From: Nocardia transvalensis NBRC 15921
GTDB lineage: Bacteria > Actinomycetota > Actinomycetes > Mycobacteriales > Mycobacteriaceae
NCBI RefSeq assembly: GCF_000308875.1
Contig: NZ_BAGL01000033.1
Location: 62,001 to 126,000, forward strand
Reading direction: 5' to 3'
DNA: 64,000 bases
The notes beneath the pieces were generated by a model. It did not search any database, was not told where the DNA came from, and worked only from the letters and a program-made list of their open reading frames with translations. Shown here in pieces: positions 1-8,561 of the stretch; positions within the stretch are counted from its first letter, which is position 1, and every line of letters starts with the position of its first letter. The position numbers were made by a program, and so were the translations under genes.

Positions 1-792
1 GTCATGGCCGGGCAGTACGAGTTCTCCCAGGCCCCGATGACCACCCAGTTCTTCGGCAACGCCGCCGTCGAGCACATGAAGCGCTACGGCACCACGCCCG
101 AGCAGCTGGCGCGGGTGGCGGTCAAGAATCACGAGCATTCGACGCGAAACCCGTTGGCGCAGTTCCAGAATGCCTACACCCTCGAGGACGTGCTCGGCGA
201 CCGGCCGGTGCACGGCCCGCTGACCCGCTCGCAGTGCTCGCCGATGTCCGACGGCGCGGGCGCGGCCGTGCTGGCGAGCGAGGAGTTCGTCCGCGAGCAC
301 GGGCTGGAATCGCAGGCCGTGGAGATCCTGGCGCAGGAACTGGTCACCGATGACGCCTCGGCGTTCGACACCGGATCCCTGATCGATGTCGTCGGCGCGC
401 CGATGACCCGCGCCGGCGCTCGTCGTGCGCTCGAGACCGCGGGGATCGGCATCGGGGATGTCGACGTGATCGAGCTGCACGACTGCTTCTCGATCAACGA
501 ACTGATCACCTACGAGGCGCTGGGACTGTGCGGCGAGGGCGAATCCGGCGCGCTGATCGACTCCGGGGCCACCACCTACGGCGGCGACTGGGTGGTCAAC
601 CCGTCCGGCGGGCTGATCTCTAAGGGACACCCGCTGGGAGCCACCGGCCTGGCCCAGGCGACCGAGCTGTCGTGGCAGCTCCGGGGGCTGGCGGGCGACC
701 GCCAGGTGCCCGGCGCCCGCACCGCCCTTGCGCACAACCTGGGGCTCGGAGGAGCCTGCATGATCACGGTCTACGCCGCACCGGCCGCCTGA
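1..792 (+). CDS. Thiolase / lipid-transfer protein (SCP-x type), 5' end outside window
   Basis: C-terminal 263 codons of a thiolase; the reading frame is open to base 1, so the true start lies upstream. The HDCFS motif near visible residue 160 replaces the NEAF motif of ordinary thiolases and is typical of the SCP2-thiolase/lipid-transfer-protein branch. The C-terminal thiolase signature GHPLGATG (about 208-215) and the cysteine in GGACM near the end are both present. Members of this family act on acyl-CoA or steroid side-chain intermediates, either as thiolases or as aldol-lyase partners. The next gene, an acyl-CoA synthetase, starts 13 bp downstream on the same strand, so the two probably form one operon for activating and degrading a lipid or steroid-like acid. 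The exact substrate cannot be read from the sequence. Confidence 0.9.
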   Translation, partial: VMAGQYEFSQAPMTTQFFGNAAVEHMKRYGTTPEQLARVAVKNHEHSTRNPLAQFQNAYTLEDVLGDRPVHGPLTRSQCSPMSDGAGAAVLASEEFVREHGLESQAVEILAQELVTDDASAFDTGSLIDVVGAPMTRAGARRALETAGIGIGDVDVIELHDCFSINELITYEALGLCGEGESGALIDSGATTYGGDWVVNPSGGLISKGHPLGATGLAQATELSWQLRGLAGDRQVPGARTALAHNLGLGGACMITVYAAPAA

Positions 793-805
793 GAACGGAG
801 AGACA

Positions 806-2425
806 ATGCCCGATACATCGGTGAACGCGATTGATCCCGCGCAGCGGCTGCGGCTGCCCACGCACAACGGCCACTCCCTGCTGGCCGGGCTGCGGCGGCA
901 CCGGCGCGATCCGGTCATGACGCTCGGCGACACGGTGCTGACCGGCGCCGACGTCATCGACGCCATCAGCCGCTACGCCGCCGCGTTCGAGGCCAACGGC
1001 GTGACCACCGGCACGCCCAGCGCGCTGCTCGCCCTCAACCGGCCCGAAGTGCTGTTCATCCTGGGCGCGGGGCAGATTCGCGGCCACCGCCGCACCGCCC
1101 TGCACCCGATCGGTGGCTTGGACGACCACGCGCACGTCCTCATCGACGCCGGGATAACCAGCCTGGTGATCGACCCGCTGCCCCAGTTCGTGCAGCGGGC
1201 ACGGGATTTGGTGGACCGGGTGCCGGAGCTGACCCGCGTCCTGGTGCTGGGTCCGGTTCCGGAAGAACTCGCCGACGTCGGCATCGACTTGATCGCCGCC
1301 GCGGCCGAATTCGAGCCGCGGCCTATCGAAGCCGTCGACGTGCCAACGGATTTCGTGGTTTCGATCAGCTATACCGGCGGCACCACCGGAAAGCCCAAGG
1401 GCGTCATCGGCACCGCGGGCGGCATGGCGACCATGACCCAGATCCAGCTGTCGGAGTGGGAATGGCCCAAGCGGCCGAAATTCCTGATCTGCACACCGCT
1501 CTCGCATGCCGGCGCGGCGTTCTTCCTGCCGGTCGTGCTGCTCGGCGGACAGTGCGTGGTGCTGCCGCGCTTCGACGCCGGGGAGGTGTTGCGCGCCATC
1601 GAGGAGCACAAGATCAGCGCGACCATGCTGGTGCCGTCGATGCTGTACGCGCTGCTGGACCACCCCGATATCGACAGCCGCGATCTGTCGTCGCTGGAGA
1701 CCGTCTACTACGGTGCCTCCGCGATCGACCCCGGCCGCCTCACCCAGGCCATCGAGCGGTTCGGGCCCATCTTCGCCCAGTACTTCGGGCAGTCCGAGGC
1801 GCCCATGGCCATCAGCTATCTCGCCAAGGACGAGCACGATCCCGAGCGCCTCACCTCGTGCGGGCGTCCGTCGGCCGCGTTGCGCACGGCGCTGATCGGC
1901 ACGGACGGGCAGGCCGTTGCGGCCGGGGAGGTCGGCGAGATCTGCGTCTCGGGTTCGCTGCTCGCGGGCGGCTACCTCAACCTGCCGGAGGTCACCGCCG
2001 AGACGTTCCGCGACGGCTGGCTGCACACCGGCGATCTCGCGCGCGAGGATGCCGACGGCTTCTGGCACATCGTCGGCCGCAGTAAGGACATGGTGGTCAC
2101 CGGCGGCTTCAACGTCTTCCCGCGCGAGGTCGAGGACGTCGTCTTCGAACATCCCCGGGTACTGAACGTCGCCGTCGTCGGCGTCCCCGACCCGCGCTGG
2201 GGCGAGGCCGTCACCGCCGTCGTGGTCCTCGACAAGGAGATTGCCGACGACCCCGCCGCGGTCGCCACCGTCACCGACGAGGTGCAGCAGGAAGTCAAGC
2301 GCCGCAAGGGTTCCGTCCAGGTCCCCAAGCACGTCATCGTCGTCGACGACCTGCCCCTCACCGGCCTCGGCAAGATCGACAAGAAGGCCGTGCGAGCCCT
2401 CGCCGCCGAGCGATTGGGTAGCTGA
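806..2425 (+). CDS. Fatty-acid/aromatic-acid--CoA ligase (FadD-like, ANL superfamily)
   Basis: A 539-residue AMP-forming acyl-CoA synthetase, which makes acyl-AMP and then acyl-CoA. The AMP-binding P-loop SYTGGTTGKPKG lies near residues 187-198, YFGQSE near 326, the hinge region with HTGDLA near 405, and the C-terminal catalytic lysine region GLGKIDKK near 520. The length is normal for the family. ATG at 806 follows a GGAGA ribosome-binding sequence and begins 13 bp after the thiolase stop, which argues for co-transcription. The residues AGQIRGHRRTALHP near position 90 resemble the short FadD enzymes found in actinobacterial lipid and steroid degradation clusters. No membrane segment is seen, so the enzyme is probably cytosolic. 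Substrate unknown. Confidence 0.92.
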   Translation: MPDTSVNAIDPAQRLRLPTHNGHSLLAGLRRHRRDPVMTLGDTVLTGADVIDAISRYAAAFEANGVTTGTPSALLALNRPEVLFILGAGQIRGHRRTALHPIGGLDDHAHVLIDAGITSLVIDPLPQFVQRARDLVDRVPELTRVLVLGPVPEELADVGIDLIAAAAEFEPRPIEAVDVPTDFVVSISYTGGTTGKPKGVIGTAGGMATMTQIQLSEWEWPKRPKFLICTPLSHAGAAFFLPVVLLGGQCVVLPRFDAGEVLRAIEEHKISATMLVPSMLYALLDHPDIDSRDLSSLETVYYGASAIDPGRLTQAIERFGPIFAQYFGQSEAPMAISYLAKDEHDPERLTSCGRPSAALRTALIGTDGQAVAAGEVGEICVSGSLLAGGYLNLPEVTAETFRDGWLHTGDLAREDADGFWHIVGRSKDMVVTGGFNVFPREVEDVVFEHPRVLNVAVVGVPDPRWGEAVTAVVVLDKEIADDPAAVATVTDEVQQEVKRRKGSVQVPKHVIVVDDLPLTGLGKIDKKAVRALAAERLGS

Positions 2426-2433
2426 GCCTTCCG

Positions 2434-2471
2434 AAGGCGTTGCCGTGGAAAACATTCCACGGCAACGCCTT
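2434..2471. terminator. Perfect 17-bp hairpin between convergent genes
   Basis: AAGGCGTTGCCGTGGAA (2434-2450) and its exact reverse complement (2455-2471) are separated by the 4-base loop AACA. It starts 9 bases after the acyl-CoA ligase stop and ends 6 bases before the stop of the convergent aldehyde dehydrogenase gene, so it probably terminates both. No long U-run follows on either side, as is common in high-GC actinobacteria. Confidence 0.85.
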
Positions 2472-2476
2472 TGCTG

Positions 2477-4048
2477 TCACCGGAGGCGGAAGCGGCGCAT
2501 GGTGCGGAGCATGGCGAGGGTGCTGGTGACGTACTTCTCGTAGGGCTGGTTCGGTGGGGGAGTGAGGACCTGGCGTTTCAGGGTGGCTACGTTGGTGGAC
2601 TCGGTGAATTTCAGGAGGCCCTGGTCGCCGTTGCGGACGCCGATGCCCGACGCCTTGAAGCCGCCGGAGGGGGCGTTCTTGGTCGCATAGGCAAGCGCCG
2701 CACTGTCGTTCACGTTCACGTGCCCGGCCTCGAGGCGGGCGCCGACCGCGCGGGCCGCGCGCAGGTCGCGGCCCCACACGCTGGCGCTGAGGCCGTAGCG
2801 GGTGTTGTTGGCCAGGCGCACGGCCTCGTCCACCGACGCGAACGGGTACAGCGCCACCACCGGGCCGAAGGTCTCCTCCGCGAACAGATCCATTCGCGGC
2901 GTGACGTTTTCGAGCACCGTCGGCTCGTAGAACGTCGGCCCCAGATCCGGCCGCGCCCGGCCGCCGGTGAGCACCCGGGCCCCGCGGGCGCGCGCCTGCT
3001 CGACATGCGCGGCCACCCGGTCGCGATGCTCCTCCGACACCAGCCCGCCCATCTCGGCGTCGAAGCCGTATCCGGCCCCGACGCGCATCTCGGCGACCCG
3101 CGCGACGAACCGGTCGCGGAACTCCGGATACCGCGAGGCGTGCACGTAGATGCGCTCGACGTGCAGGCACAGCTGGCCGGTGTTGTTGAAGACGCCCGGA
3201 ATCGCGCTGTCGACGGCCGCGCCGAGATCGGCGTCGGGCAGCACGATCATCGGATTCTTGCCGCCCAGTTCCATACACGACTCGATGAGCCGGCCCGCGG
3301 CCTGCGCGGCGACCCGCCGCCCGGTGGCCTCGGACCCGGTGAACATCACGAAGTCCGCCCGATCCACCACCGCGGGACCCACCACCGGGCCGTCGCCGCA
3401 GACGATCTGGACCAGGCCCTCGGGAATTCCCGCCTCGCGCAACAACTTCAGGCCGTAGGCCGGGCTGAGCGGGGTCCGGTTGTCGGGTTTGAGCACGATC
3501 CCGTTCCCCGCCATGAGGGCCGGGATCGCATCGCAATAGCCGATCGCGAACGGGAAGTTCCACGGCGCGATCACCCCCACCACGCCGCGCGGCTTGCGCA
3601 CCTCGGTGGACGTGCTGACGAACGGGATCGCGCCCGGATGCCGCACCGGCCGCAGCAACCGGCGCGCGTGCTTCAGATAGTGGCTGGTGGCCATCGGGAT
3701 ATCGCACAGTTCCTCGAACGCCATCCGGCGCGACTTGCCCGTCTCGATCTGGATCAGATCCGCGATCGTCCGGTGGTGCTCGAGTACCAGCCGATGGAAT
3801 CGCTCGAAGACCGCCAGCCGATCGCGCACCGGCCACCGCGCCCAGTCGGCCTGCGCGGACCGGGTGCGCGCGAAGGCCCTGTCGACATCCGCCTCCGACG
3901 ACTGCGGCAGCGACGCCACCGGAGTCCCCGTGAAGACCTCGACCACCGGAACCGTATCGCCGGGATCTCCGGTGACGAGCCGGGTCAGTCCGGCGAGATC
4001 GTGCACAGGGGCCGCGGGCGTACCCGTGGTACCGGTTCCAGCAGTCAT
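2477..4048 (-). CDS. NAD(P)-dependent aldehyde dehydrogenase, succinate-semialdehyde dehydrogenase-like
   Basis: A 523-residue aldehyde dehydrogenase. The catalytic cysteine lies in NTGQLCLHVERI (C294), the general-base glutamate in MELGGKNP (about 259) and the cofactor-binding FTGSEATG motif about 25 residues earlier. The text around these motifs (GVVGVIAPWNFP, ELGGKNPMIV, GQLCLHVERIYV) closely resembles mycobacterial GabD2, so oxidation of succinate semialdehyde or a related aldehyde is likely; this is inferred from resemblance. The gene is divergent from a TetR regulator at 4121, with a dyad at 4059-4085 between them, which suggests local control by that repressor. It converges with the acyl-CoA ligase gene across a strong hairpin. 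The ATG at 4048 sits next to the putative operator. Confidence 0.9.
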   Translation of the reverse strand: MTAGTGTTGTPAAPVHDLAGLTRLVTGDPGDTVPVVEVFTGTPVASLPQSSEADVDRAFARTRSAQADWARWPVRDRLAVFERFHRLVLEHHRTIADLIQIETGKSRRMAFEELCDIPMATSHYLKHARRLLRPVRHPGAIPFVSTSTEVRKPRGVVGVIAPWNFPFAIGYCDAIPALMAGNGIVLKPDNRTPLSPAYGLKLLREAGIPEGLVQIVCGDGPVVGPAVVDRADFVMFTGSEATGRRVAAQAAGRLIESCMELGGKNPMIVLPDADLGAAVDSAIPGVFNNTGQLCLHVERIYVHASRYPEFRDRFVARVAEMRVGAGYGFDAEMGGLVSEEHRDRVAAHVEQARARGARVLTGGRARPDLGPTFYEPTVLENVTPRMDLFAEETFGPVVALYPFASVDEAVRLANNTRYGLSASVWGRDLRAARAVGARLEAGHVNVNDSAALAYATKNAPSGGFKASGIGVRNGDQGLLKFTESTNVATLKRQVLTPPPNQPYEKYVTSTLAMLRTMRRFRLR

Positions 4049-4058
4049 GCGGGCGACT

Positions 4059-4085
4059 CTATCAGTTGATTAGATCACTTGATAG
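4059..4085. promoter_or_regulatory. Dyad between divergent aldehyde dehydrogenase and TetR genes (probable TetR operator)
   Basis: CTATCA at 4059-4064 and TGATAG at 4080-4085 form the outer arms, and matches continue inward around TGAT...ATCA, giving an imperfect 27-bp dyad. It begins 11 bp upstream of the dehydrogenase ATG. The A/T-rich composition stands out from the surroundings. A TetR-type protein bound here could control both divergent promoters. Confidence 0.65.
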
Positions 4086-4120
4086 AGATAGCGGGAGATG
4101 CTGGTCCGCGGGTGATTACA

Positions 4121-4789
4121 ATGCGGCAGGTGACGAATGGAACGGGCGAGTCCGAACTCCGCGTGACCGCGGACGAAATGGCGATGCCGACGGATCGCCG
4201 CCTGGTGCTGGCCGCGGAGCGCCTGTTCGCCGAGCGCGGGGTCGACGCGGTATCGCTGCGGGCGGTGATGGCGGCCGCCGGGACCAACGTCGCCTCGGTG
4301 CACTACCACTTCGGGTCCAAGGACGCGCTGATCGAGGCGCTCATTCGGCAGCGCAGCGATGCCGTGGCCACCCGGCGCACGGCGCTGCTCGACGAGATGG
4401 AGAGTTCCGGCGAGGTCGGCGCGCGGGGGCTCGCGGAGGCGTTCGTGGTGCCGGTGTGGGAGATGGCCGTCGGCGAGGGCGCGGCCTGGGTGAAGTTCAT
4501 CGCCGGCATTCTCGGCAGCGGCCATCAGGCGCTGACCACCGTCGCCGACGGCTTCATCGATCAGGCCGTGCGCTTCACCGCGTTGCTGGAACGCCGCTAT
4601 CCCGAACTGCCGCGCCACGCCGTGCGTTTCCGGCTCGCGCAGGCCATGACCCTCACCTTCCAGGTCCTTGGCGACGTCCATCAGACCCAGAATCTGCTCG
4701 CGATCTCGGGCGTCCGGCTCACCCCCGATCAGGTGATGAGCGAACTCATCGACGTGGTCACTGCGATCCTCGCGGGGCCGCCCGAGTAG
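4121..4789 (+). CDS. TetR-family transcriptional regulator
   Basis: About 222 residues from ATG 4121. The N-terminal helix-turn-helix is clear: RRLVLAAERLFAERG followed by the recognition-helix segment ASVHYHFGSKDALIEA near residues 60-75 from this start. The remainder is a ligand-binding domain ending in a region with methionine-rich helices. The frame also opens from a TTG at 4079, but that codon lies inside the putative operator; ATG 4178 and ATG 4184 are further alternatives just before the conserved region. Divergent orientation from the aldehyde dehydrogenase suggests that it represses that gene and itself. Inducer unknown. Confidence 0.85.
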   Translation: MRQVTNGTGESELRVTADEMAMPTDRRLVLAAERLFAERGVDAVSLRAVMAAAGTNVASVHYHFGSKDALIEALIRQRSDAVATRRTALLDEMESSGEVGARGLAEAFVVPVWEMAVGEGAAWVKFIAGILGSGHQALTTVADGFIDQAVRFTALLERRYPELPRHAVRFRLAQAMTLTFQVLGDVHQTQNLLAISGVRLTPDQVMSELIDVVTAILAGPPE

Positions 4790-4864
4790 TGTGCCCGAAA
4801 CCGCAAGCCGGAGAGCAAGATCGAGATTCCGCCGCGCCGTCGGCGGGCGGTATCCTTGCTGATT

Positions 4865-5872
4865 GTGTCGTTCCGCACGCGGGCGGTGGCAGGGGCGGGG
4901 ATCGTCGCCGTGGCTGCCGCGTATTTCGGGGCCGCCCAGGTCGGTTTGCGGCTCGCCCTCGTCGGCGAGCAGGTCACCCCGATCTGGCCGCCGACCGGTA
5001 TCGCCCTCGCCTGCCTGCTCGTCTTCGGGGTGCGCACCTGGCCCGGTATCGCGCTGGGCGCGTTCGTCACCAACGTCGCCCTCGGCCCGTCGCTCCTCGC
5101 GGTCGTGGCCATCACGCTCGGGAACACCGCGGCGCCGGTGTGTGCGTATCTTCTGTTGCGGCGGGCGGGTTTTCGCAATCGGTTCGATCGGCTCGGCGAC
5201 GCGCTGGCGCTGGTATTCCTCGGCGCGCTGGGCGGGATGCTGATCAGCGCCACGGCCGGGAGCCTGGCGCTGGCGGTGTTCGCGGACGGGTCGCGGAATT
5301 TCTGGGGGACGTGGTCGGTGTGGTGGACCGGTGACGCCATGGGCGTCCTCACGTTCACGCCACTGCTACTCATGGCCGACTCCGTGCGAGTCCCGAAGGC
5401 GCTCAACCCTTTCCGCGTCGCCGAAGGCACGGTCGTGCTGGTGGGGACGGCCGCCGTCGCGGTGGTCGGCGCCTACAGCTCCGCGCCGCTGCTGTTCCTG
5501 GTCTTCCCGTTCCTCATCTGGTCCGCGCTGCGTTTCCAGCTGGCCGGGGCGATGCCGTGCGCGCTGATCGCGTCGATCGTCGCCACCGTCGCGGCGTCGC
5601 GCGATCTGCCGGTGTACGCCGGCCTGGACCTCACCGCGAAGATGATCCACCTGCAACTGTTCAACGCGTCGGTCACGCTCACCGCGCTGCTGCACGCCAC
5701 GGTGATCGTGCAGCGCGACCGCGCCCGCGCGGCCGTCGACGACGCCTGCGCCCAGCTGGCCCAGGCCGTGACCCTGCTCGGCCGCGGCAGCACGCTCGGC
5801 GACGGCATCGCCGACGTGGTCGACCGCTTCCAATCCGGTAACCCCGCGGGCACGCGCGAGAACTCGCCGTGA
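4865..5872 (+). CDS. MASE1-domain integral membrane protein
   Basis: About 335 residues with 8 to 9 hydrophobic segments. WPPTGIALA near residue 40 and WWTGDAMGVLTFTPL near residue 160 are hallmarks of the MASE1 membrane sensor domain. MASE1 normally sits at the N-terminus of histidine kinases or diguanylate cyclases, but here the protein ends about 45 residues after the last membrane segment without a kinase or GGDEF domain. The short cytoplasmic tail after ATVIVQRDRARAAVDD is helical. GTG 4865 was chosen; TTG 4856 is possible. The stop overlaps the frame of the downstream amidohydrolase, though that gene most likely starts further on. It may be a membrane sensor or transporter lacking its own output domain. 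Confidence 0.8.
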   Translation: MSFRTRAVAGAGIVAVAAAYFGAAQVGLRLALVGEQVTPIWPPTGIALACLLVFGVRTWPGIALGAFVTNVALGPSLLAVVAITLGNTAAPVCAYLLLRRAGFRNRFDRLGDALALVFLGALGGMLISATAGSLALAVFADGSRNFWGTWSVWWTGDAMGVLTFTPLLLMADSVRVPKALNPFRVAEGTVVLVGTAAVAVVGAYSSAPLLFLVFPFLIWSALRFQLAGAMPCALIASIVATVAASRDLPVYAGLDLTAKMIHLQLFNASVTLTALLHATVIVQRDRARAAVDDACAQLAQAVTLLGRGSTLGDGIADVVDRFQSGNPAGTRENSP

Positions 5873-5937
5873 CGGCCCGCCGGTCACGGCGCGTAGTACG
5901 CTCTGGCCGGCGTCCCATGGCAGAACGGGAGTTCCCG

Positions 5938-7218
5938 ATGTCCGGTAGTGCGCTCTACGACGAATTCGACAAGGCCGCCGACGCGGTCGCCGACCAGGTC
6001 GTGCGGTGGCGGCGTCACCTGCATCAGCATCCGGAGCTGTCCAACCGTGAGGTGAATACCGCCCGGCTGATCGCCGACCACCTGCGATCGCTCGGGCTGG
6101 ACGAGGTCCGTACCGGTATCGCCGGGCACGGTGTCGTGGGTGTGCTGCGGTGCGGCCCCGGCGACCGGGTGATCGCGTTGCGGGCCGATATCGACGCGCT
6201 GCCCGTGCCCGACGAATGCGGCGTGCCGTTCGCCTCGCACGTGGTGGACGAGACGTATCCGGGTGGCCCGTTCTCGGTCTCGCACGCTTGCGGGCACGAC
6301 TGTCACACCGCGATGCTCCTGGGTGCGGCGACCGTGCTCGCTGGCGCGCGGGAGAAGCTCTCCGGCACAGTGCTTTTCGTCTTCCAGCCCGCCGAGGAGG
6401 GGCCGCCGGTCGACGAGCCGGGCGGCGCGAGCGCGATGATCGCGGCGGGCGCGTGCGACGATCCGCGGCCGACCATGGCCTTCGGATTCCATGTCACGCC
6501 CTATCCGAAGGGCGTCATCGGTTACCGGGTCGGCAATCAGTTCGGGGCCTCGTGCCTGGTGAAGATCGTGATCGACGGGCAGCAGGTGCACGGGTCGACG
6601 CCGTGGATGGGTATCGATCCGATGCCGGCGGCCGGGGCGATCCTCACCGGAATAGGCCAGCTGTACCGGCAGGTCGACGCGTTCGATCCGGTCACCGTCA
6701 GCATCGGGCACGTCGAGGACGTCGGCCGGTTCAACATCATCGGCCGCCGGGTGACGCTGTGGGGCACCATCCGCTGCGCCGTCGAATCCGATATGGGCGA
6801 GGTGCAGACGCGACTGCGGACCCTGGCCACTCACACCGCGCAGGCCCACAACTGTTCGGGCACCGTGGATTTCCTCCAGGACGTGCCCGCCGTGCACAAC
6901 GCCGCCGAGTGGGTCGAGGCCGCGCTGCCGACGTTCCGGCGCGTCGCCGGGGACGATGTGGTGCAGACGGCCGCGACGCTGGGCTACGACGACGTCTCCG
7001 AATTCGTCAACAGGTACGGCGGCCTCTACGTCACCCTCGGGGTGCAGGACGCCGAATTCGACGAGGCAGGCAGGCCACGGCCCGCTCCCGGCGGCCGCGG
7101 AATGGCGTTCAACCACAACCCGCACTTCTACGCCGACGACGACACCCTGGTCACCGGGGTGCGGTTACACGCCTACGTGGCCTACGACCATCTGAGCGGG
7201 ACGCTGCTGCCGCGCTAG
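5938..7218 (+). CDS. M20-family amidohydrolase / metallopeptidase
   Basis: About 426 residues, similar to the M20D group (N-acyl-L-amino-acid amidohydrolases, hippurate hydrolase, IAA-amino-acid hydrolase). Metal-ligand motifs are present: SHACGHDCH near residue 110, QPAEEG near 155, FGFHV near 185, and a C-terminal FNHNPHFYADDD. The dimerisation/lid domain occupies the middle third. The frame opens upstream at 5869, but ATG 5938 follows GAACGGGAG with 7-base spacing and matches the usual family start. The family removes an acyl group from an N-acylated amino acid or peptide in the cytoplasm; the substrate is not evident. No regulator lies adjacent. Confidence 0.9.
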   Translation: MSGSALYDEFDKAADAVADQVVRWRRHLHQHPELSNREVNTARLIADHLRSLGLDEVRTGIAGHGVVGVLRCGPGDRVIALRADIDALPVPDECGVPFASHVVDETYPGGPFSVSHACGHDCHTAMLLGAATVLAGAREKLSGTVLFVFQPAEEGPPVDEPGGASAMIAAGACDDPRPTMAFGFHVTPYPKGVIGYRVGNQFGASCLVKIVIDGQQVHGSTPWMGIDPMPAAGAILTGIGQLYRQVDAFDPVTVSIGHVEDVGRFNIIGRRVTLWGTIRCAVESDMGEVQTRLRTLATHTAQAHNCSGTVDFLQDVPAVHNAAEWVEAALPTFRRVAGDDVVQTAATLGYDDVSEFVNRYGGLYVTLGVQDAEFDEAGRPRPAPGGRGMAFNHNPHFYADDDTLVTGVRLHAYVAYDHLSGTLLPR

Positions 7219-7279
7219 CAGGCCCCGACGGCAGGTCGCCGGGCAGTTGCATTGGGGCGCAGTCAGATTGACTGTACGG

Positions 7280-8063
7280 TCATGTCCAGACCGATCCCTC
7301 TTTGTATTCCAGCTCGAGCTTCCGAATGGCATTCTGATGTGCCTCGTCGGACTGAAGACAAAAGCGATCATCTGGCCGGGCCGCTCACCTGGCGAAACCA
7401 GCGCGCCAGCGAACGCCTCGCCATCAGAAACTCGTTCGACAATATATGCGGGCGGCGTCTCACCGAGTTCCCATCGCAGGAACCCGGTGATCGTAACCGT
7501 ATCTATGCGGCAGATGGCATCACCTTGCGGAAGTAGACCTCGTCGGCGGCAACATCAAGCGTGTGCGTGTGCGGCCATTGCGGTCCGCAGCGTGTAGGTC
7601 CGTTTGCAGTGTCCGACGATGTCAGGGGAAATGTCCGCAGCACGGTGCCAGTCATCTCCAACAGCGGGAATTGCTCTTGAAGCGGTCGTGTCCACTCTTT
7701 CAGCTGGTACAGGTCGACGCCGTGCCGTGCAGCCTTCTTCTGTGCCGTCGCCGAGAAACCGGAAGTCGAAACGATCGCACGGTGCGTAATCGTCGGCATA
7801 TCGTTCACCTTCAGGCAGAGGCTTTCTACCTTGGCCACATCCAAGGCGGGACCCTCATGCTTCACCTCATAGGCCATGAATGCGTCGGTCACAGAGCCGG
7901 ATTCGCTGATTGTGACTGTCACATCGACGTCCCGCGTTGACTCGGCTGCTTCGTCTTCCACCATCTCACCAATGGTGATCTTGACCGCCTCAGGGGTCCG
8001 TCGCAGGCAGCACAATGCGGTCAAGTACTGCACGAGCATGGGAGTGAGCGGCACCTTCGACAT
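7280..8063 (-). pseudogene. Broken Mrr-like (PD-(D/E)XK) restriction endonuclease gene with two frameshifts
   Basis: The intact N-terminal part (186 residues, stop at 7503) starts at ATG 8063 after TCAGGAG with good spacing. It carries RDVDVTV followed about 20 residues later by YEVKHEG, the D...ExK arrangement of the Mrr nuclease fold, and IVSTSGFSATAQKKAARHG, which resembles the Mrr C-terminal part of the domain. After the stop, protein-like sequence resumes in a second frame (TVTITGFLRWELGETPP, YIVERVSDGEAFAGAL, PGQMIAFVF; about 7512-7353). It then moves to a third frame (SDEAHQNAIRKLELEYKEG, ending at TGA 7280-7282). Two indels therefore separate three collinear pieces of one ancestral protein of about 260 residues. 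The nuclease half may still be translated. The G+C content is lower than that of neighbours, consistent with acquisition by transfer. Confidence 0.6.
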
Positions 8064-8358
8064 CCGGTTCTCCTGACTTCGGTGATCGTGCAGTCTGCTC
8101 GGACATACAGGACGGGAGTAGGGGTGACGCGGTTGTCCGGTATGTGTCCGGTGTACGGCCCGGCTGTCGCGGCGGTGGGCCGAGGTGGGCGGGCATGTCC
8201 CGTCTTTTCGCCAGGGGTTGCCAGCAAACCTGAGTGGTTGCGTCGCCCGTGCCCGCGATCTTCGGGGGCGCGTGACGGCGTGACCGCCGATACACTGGCG
8301 GTTGCTCGAAAGATGCCGAACGCAATCGTGCAAACCGGAGTCTGGTGGGTGTGACGCA

Positions 8359-8556
8359 ATGGCCGATGTTCAGCGCGTGGTCCATGTGCAGATGCGGTTC
8401 CCCCAGGGTGGGGTCGTGCTCAACTATCGTGCCGCGCCGACGATCGCGGCGCGGCTGGCGACCGAGCTGACCCGCCACGGCGTCGATGTCCAGATCGACG
8501 ACCAGGTCACCGAGGCGCTGGCCGATCTGCCGAACGCGGATCTGTGGACCCAGTGA
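8359..8556 (+). CDS. Small hypothetical protein (65 aa)
   Basis: ATG 8359 opens a 65-residue frame rich in charged residues (MADVQRVVHVQMRFPQGG ... NADLWTQ) with a beta-alpha-beta feel: a strand-like start, then a helix TIAARLATELTRHG, then VDVQIDD. No signal peptide or membrane segment. Codon use matches flanking genes. It ends 5 bp before the stop of the convergent AHSA1-like gene. Family not recognised; function unknown. Confidence 0.6.
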   Translation: MADVQRVVHVQMRFPQGGVVLNYRAAPTIAARLATELTRHGVDVQIDDQVTEALADLPNADLWTQ

Positions 8557-8561
8557 GGCGT

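Noticed and set aside
764..2455. Long minus-strand frame (563 codons) opposite the acyl-CoA ligase
   Set aside because: Mirrors the real gene on the plus strand; the translation is rich in Arg, Gly, Asp and His without domain motifs, as expected for an antisense frame in high-GC DNA.
7252..7536. 94-codon plus-strand frame at the 3' side of the broken Mrr-like gene
   Set aside because: It overlaps, on the other strand, the three collinear nuclease pieces; its own translation shows no domain.
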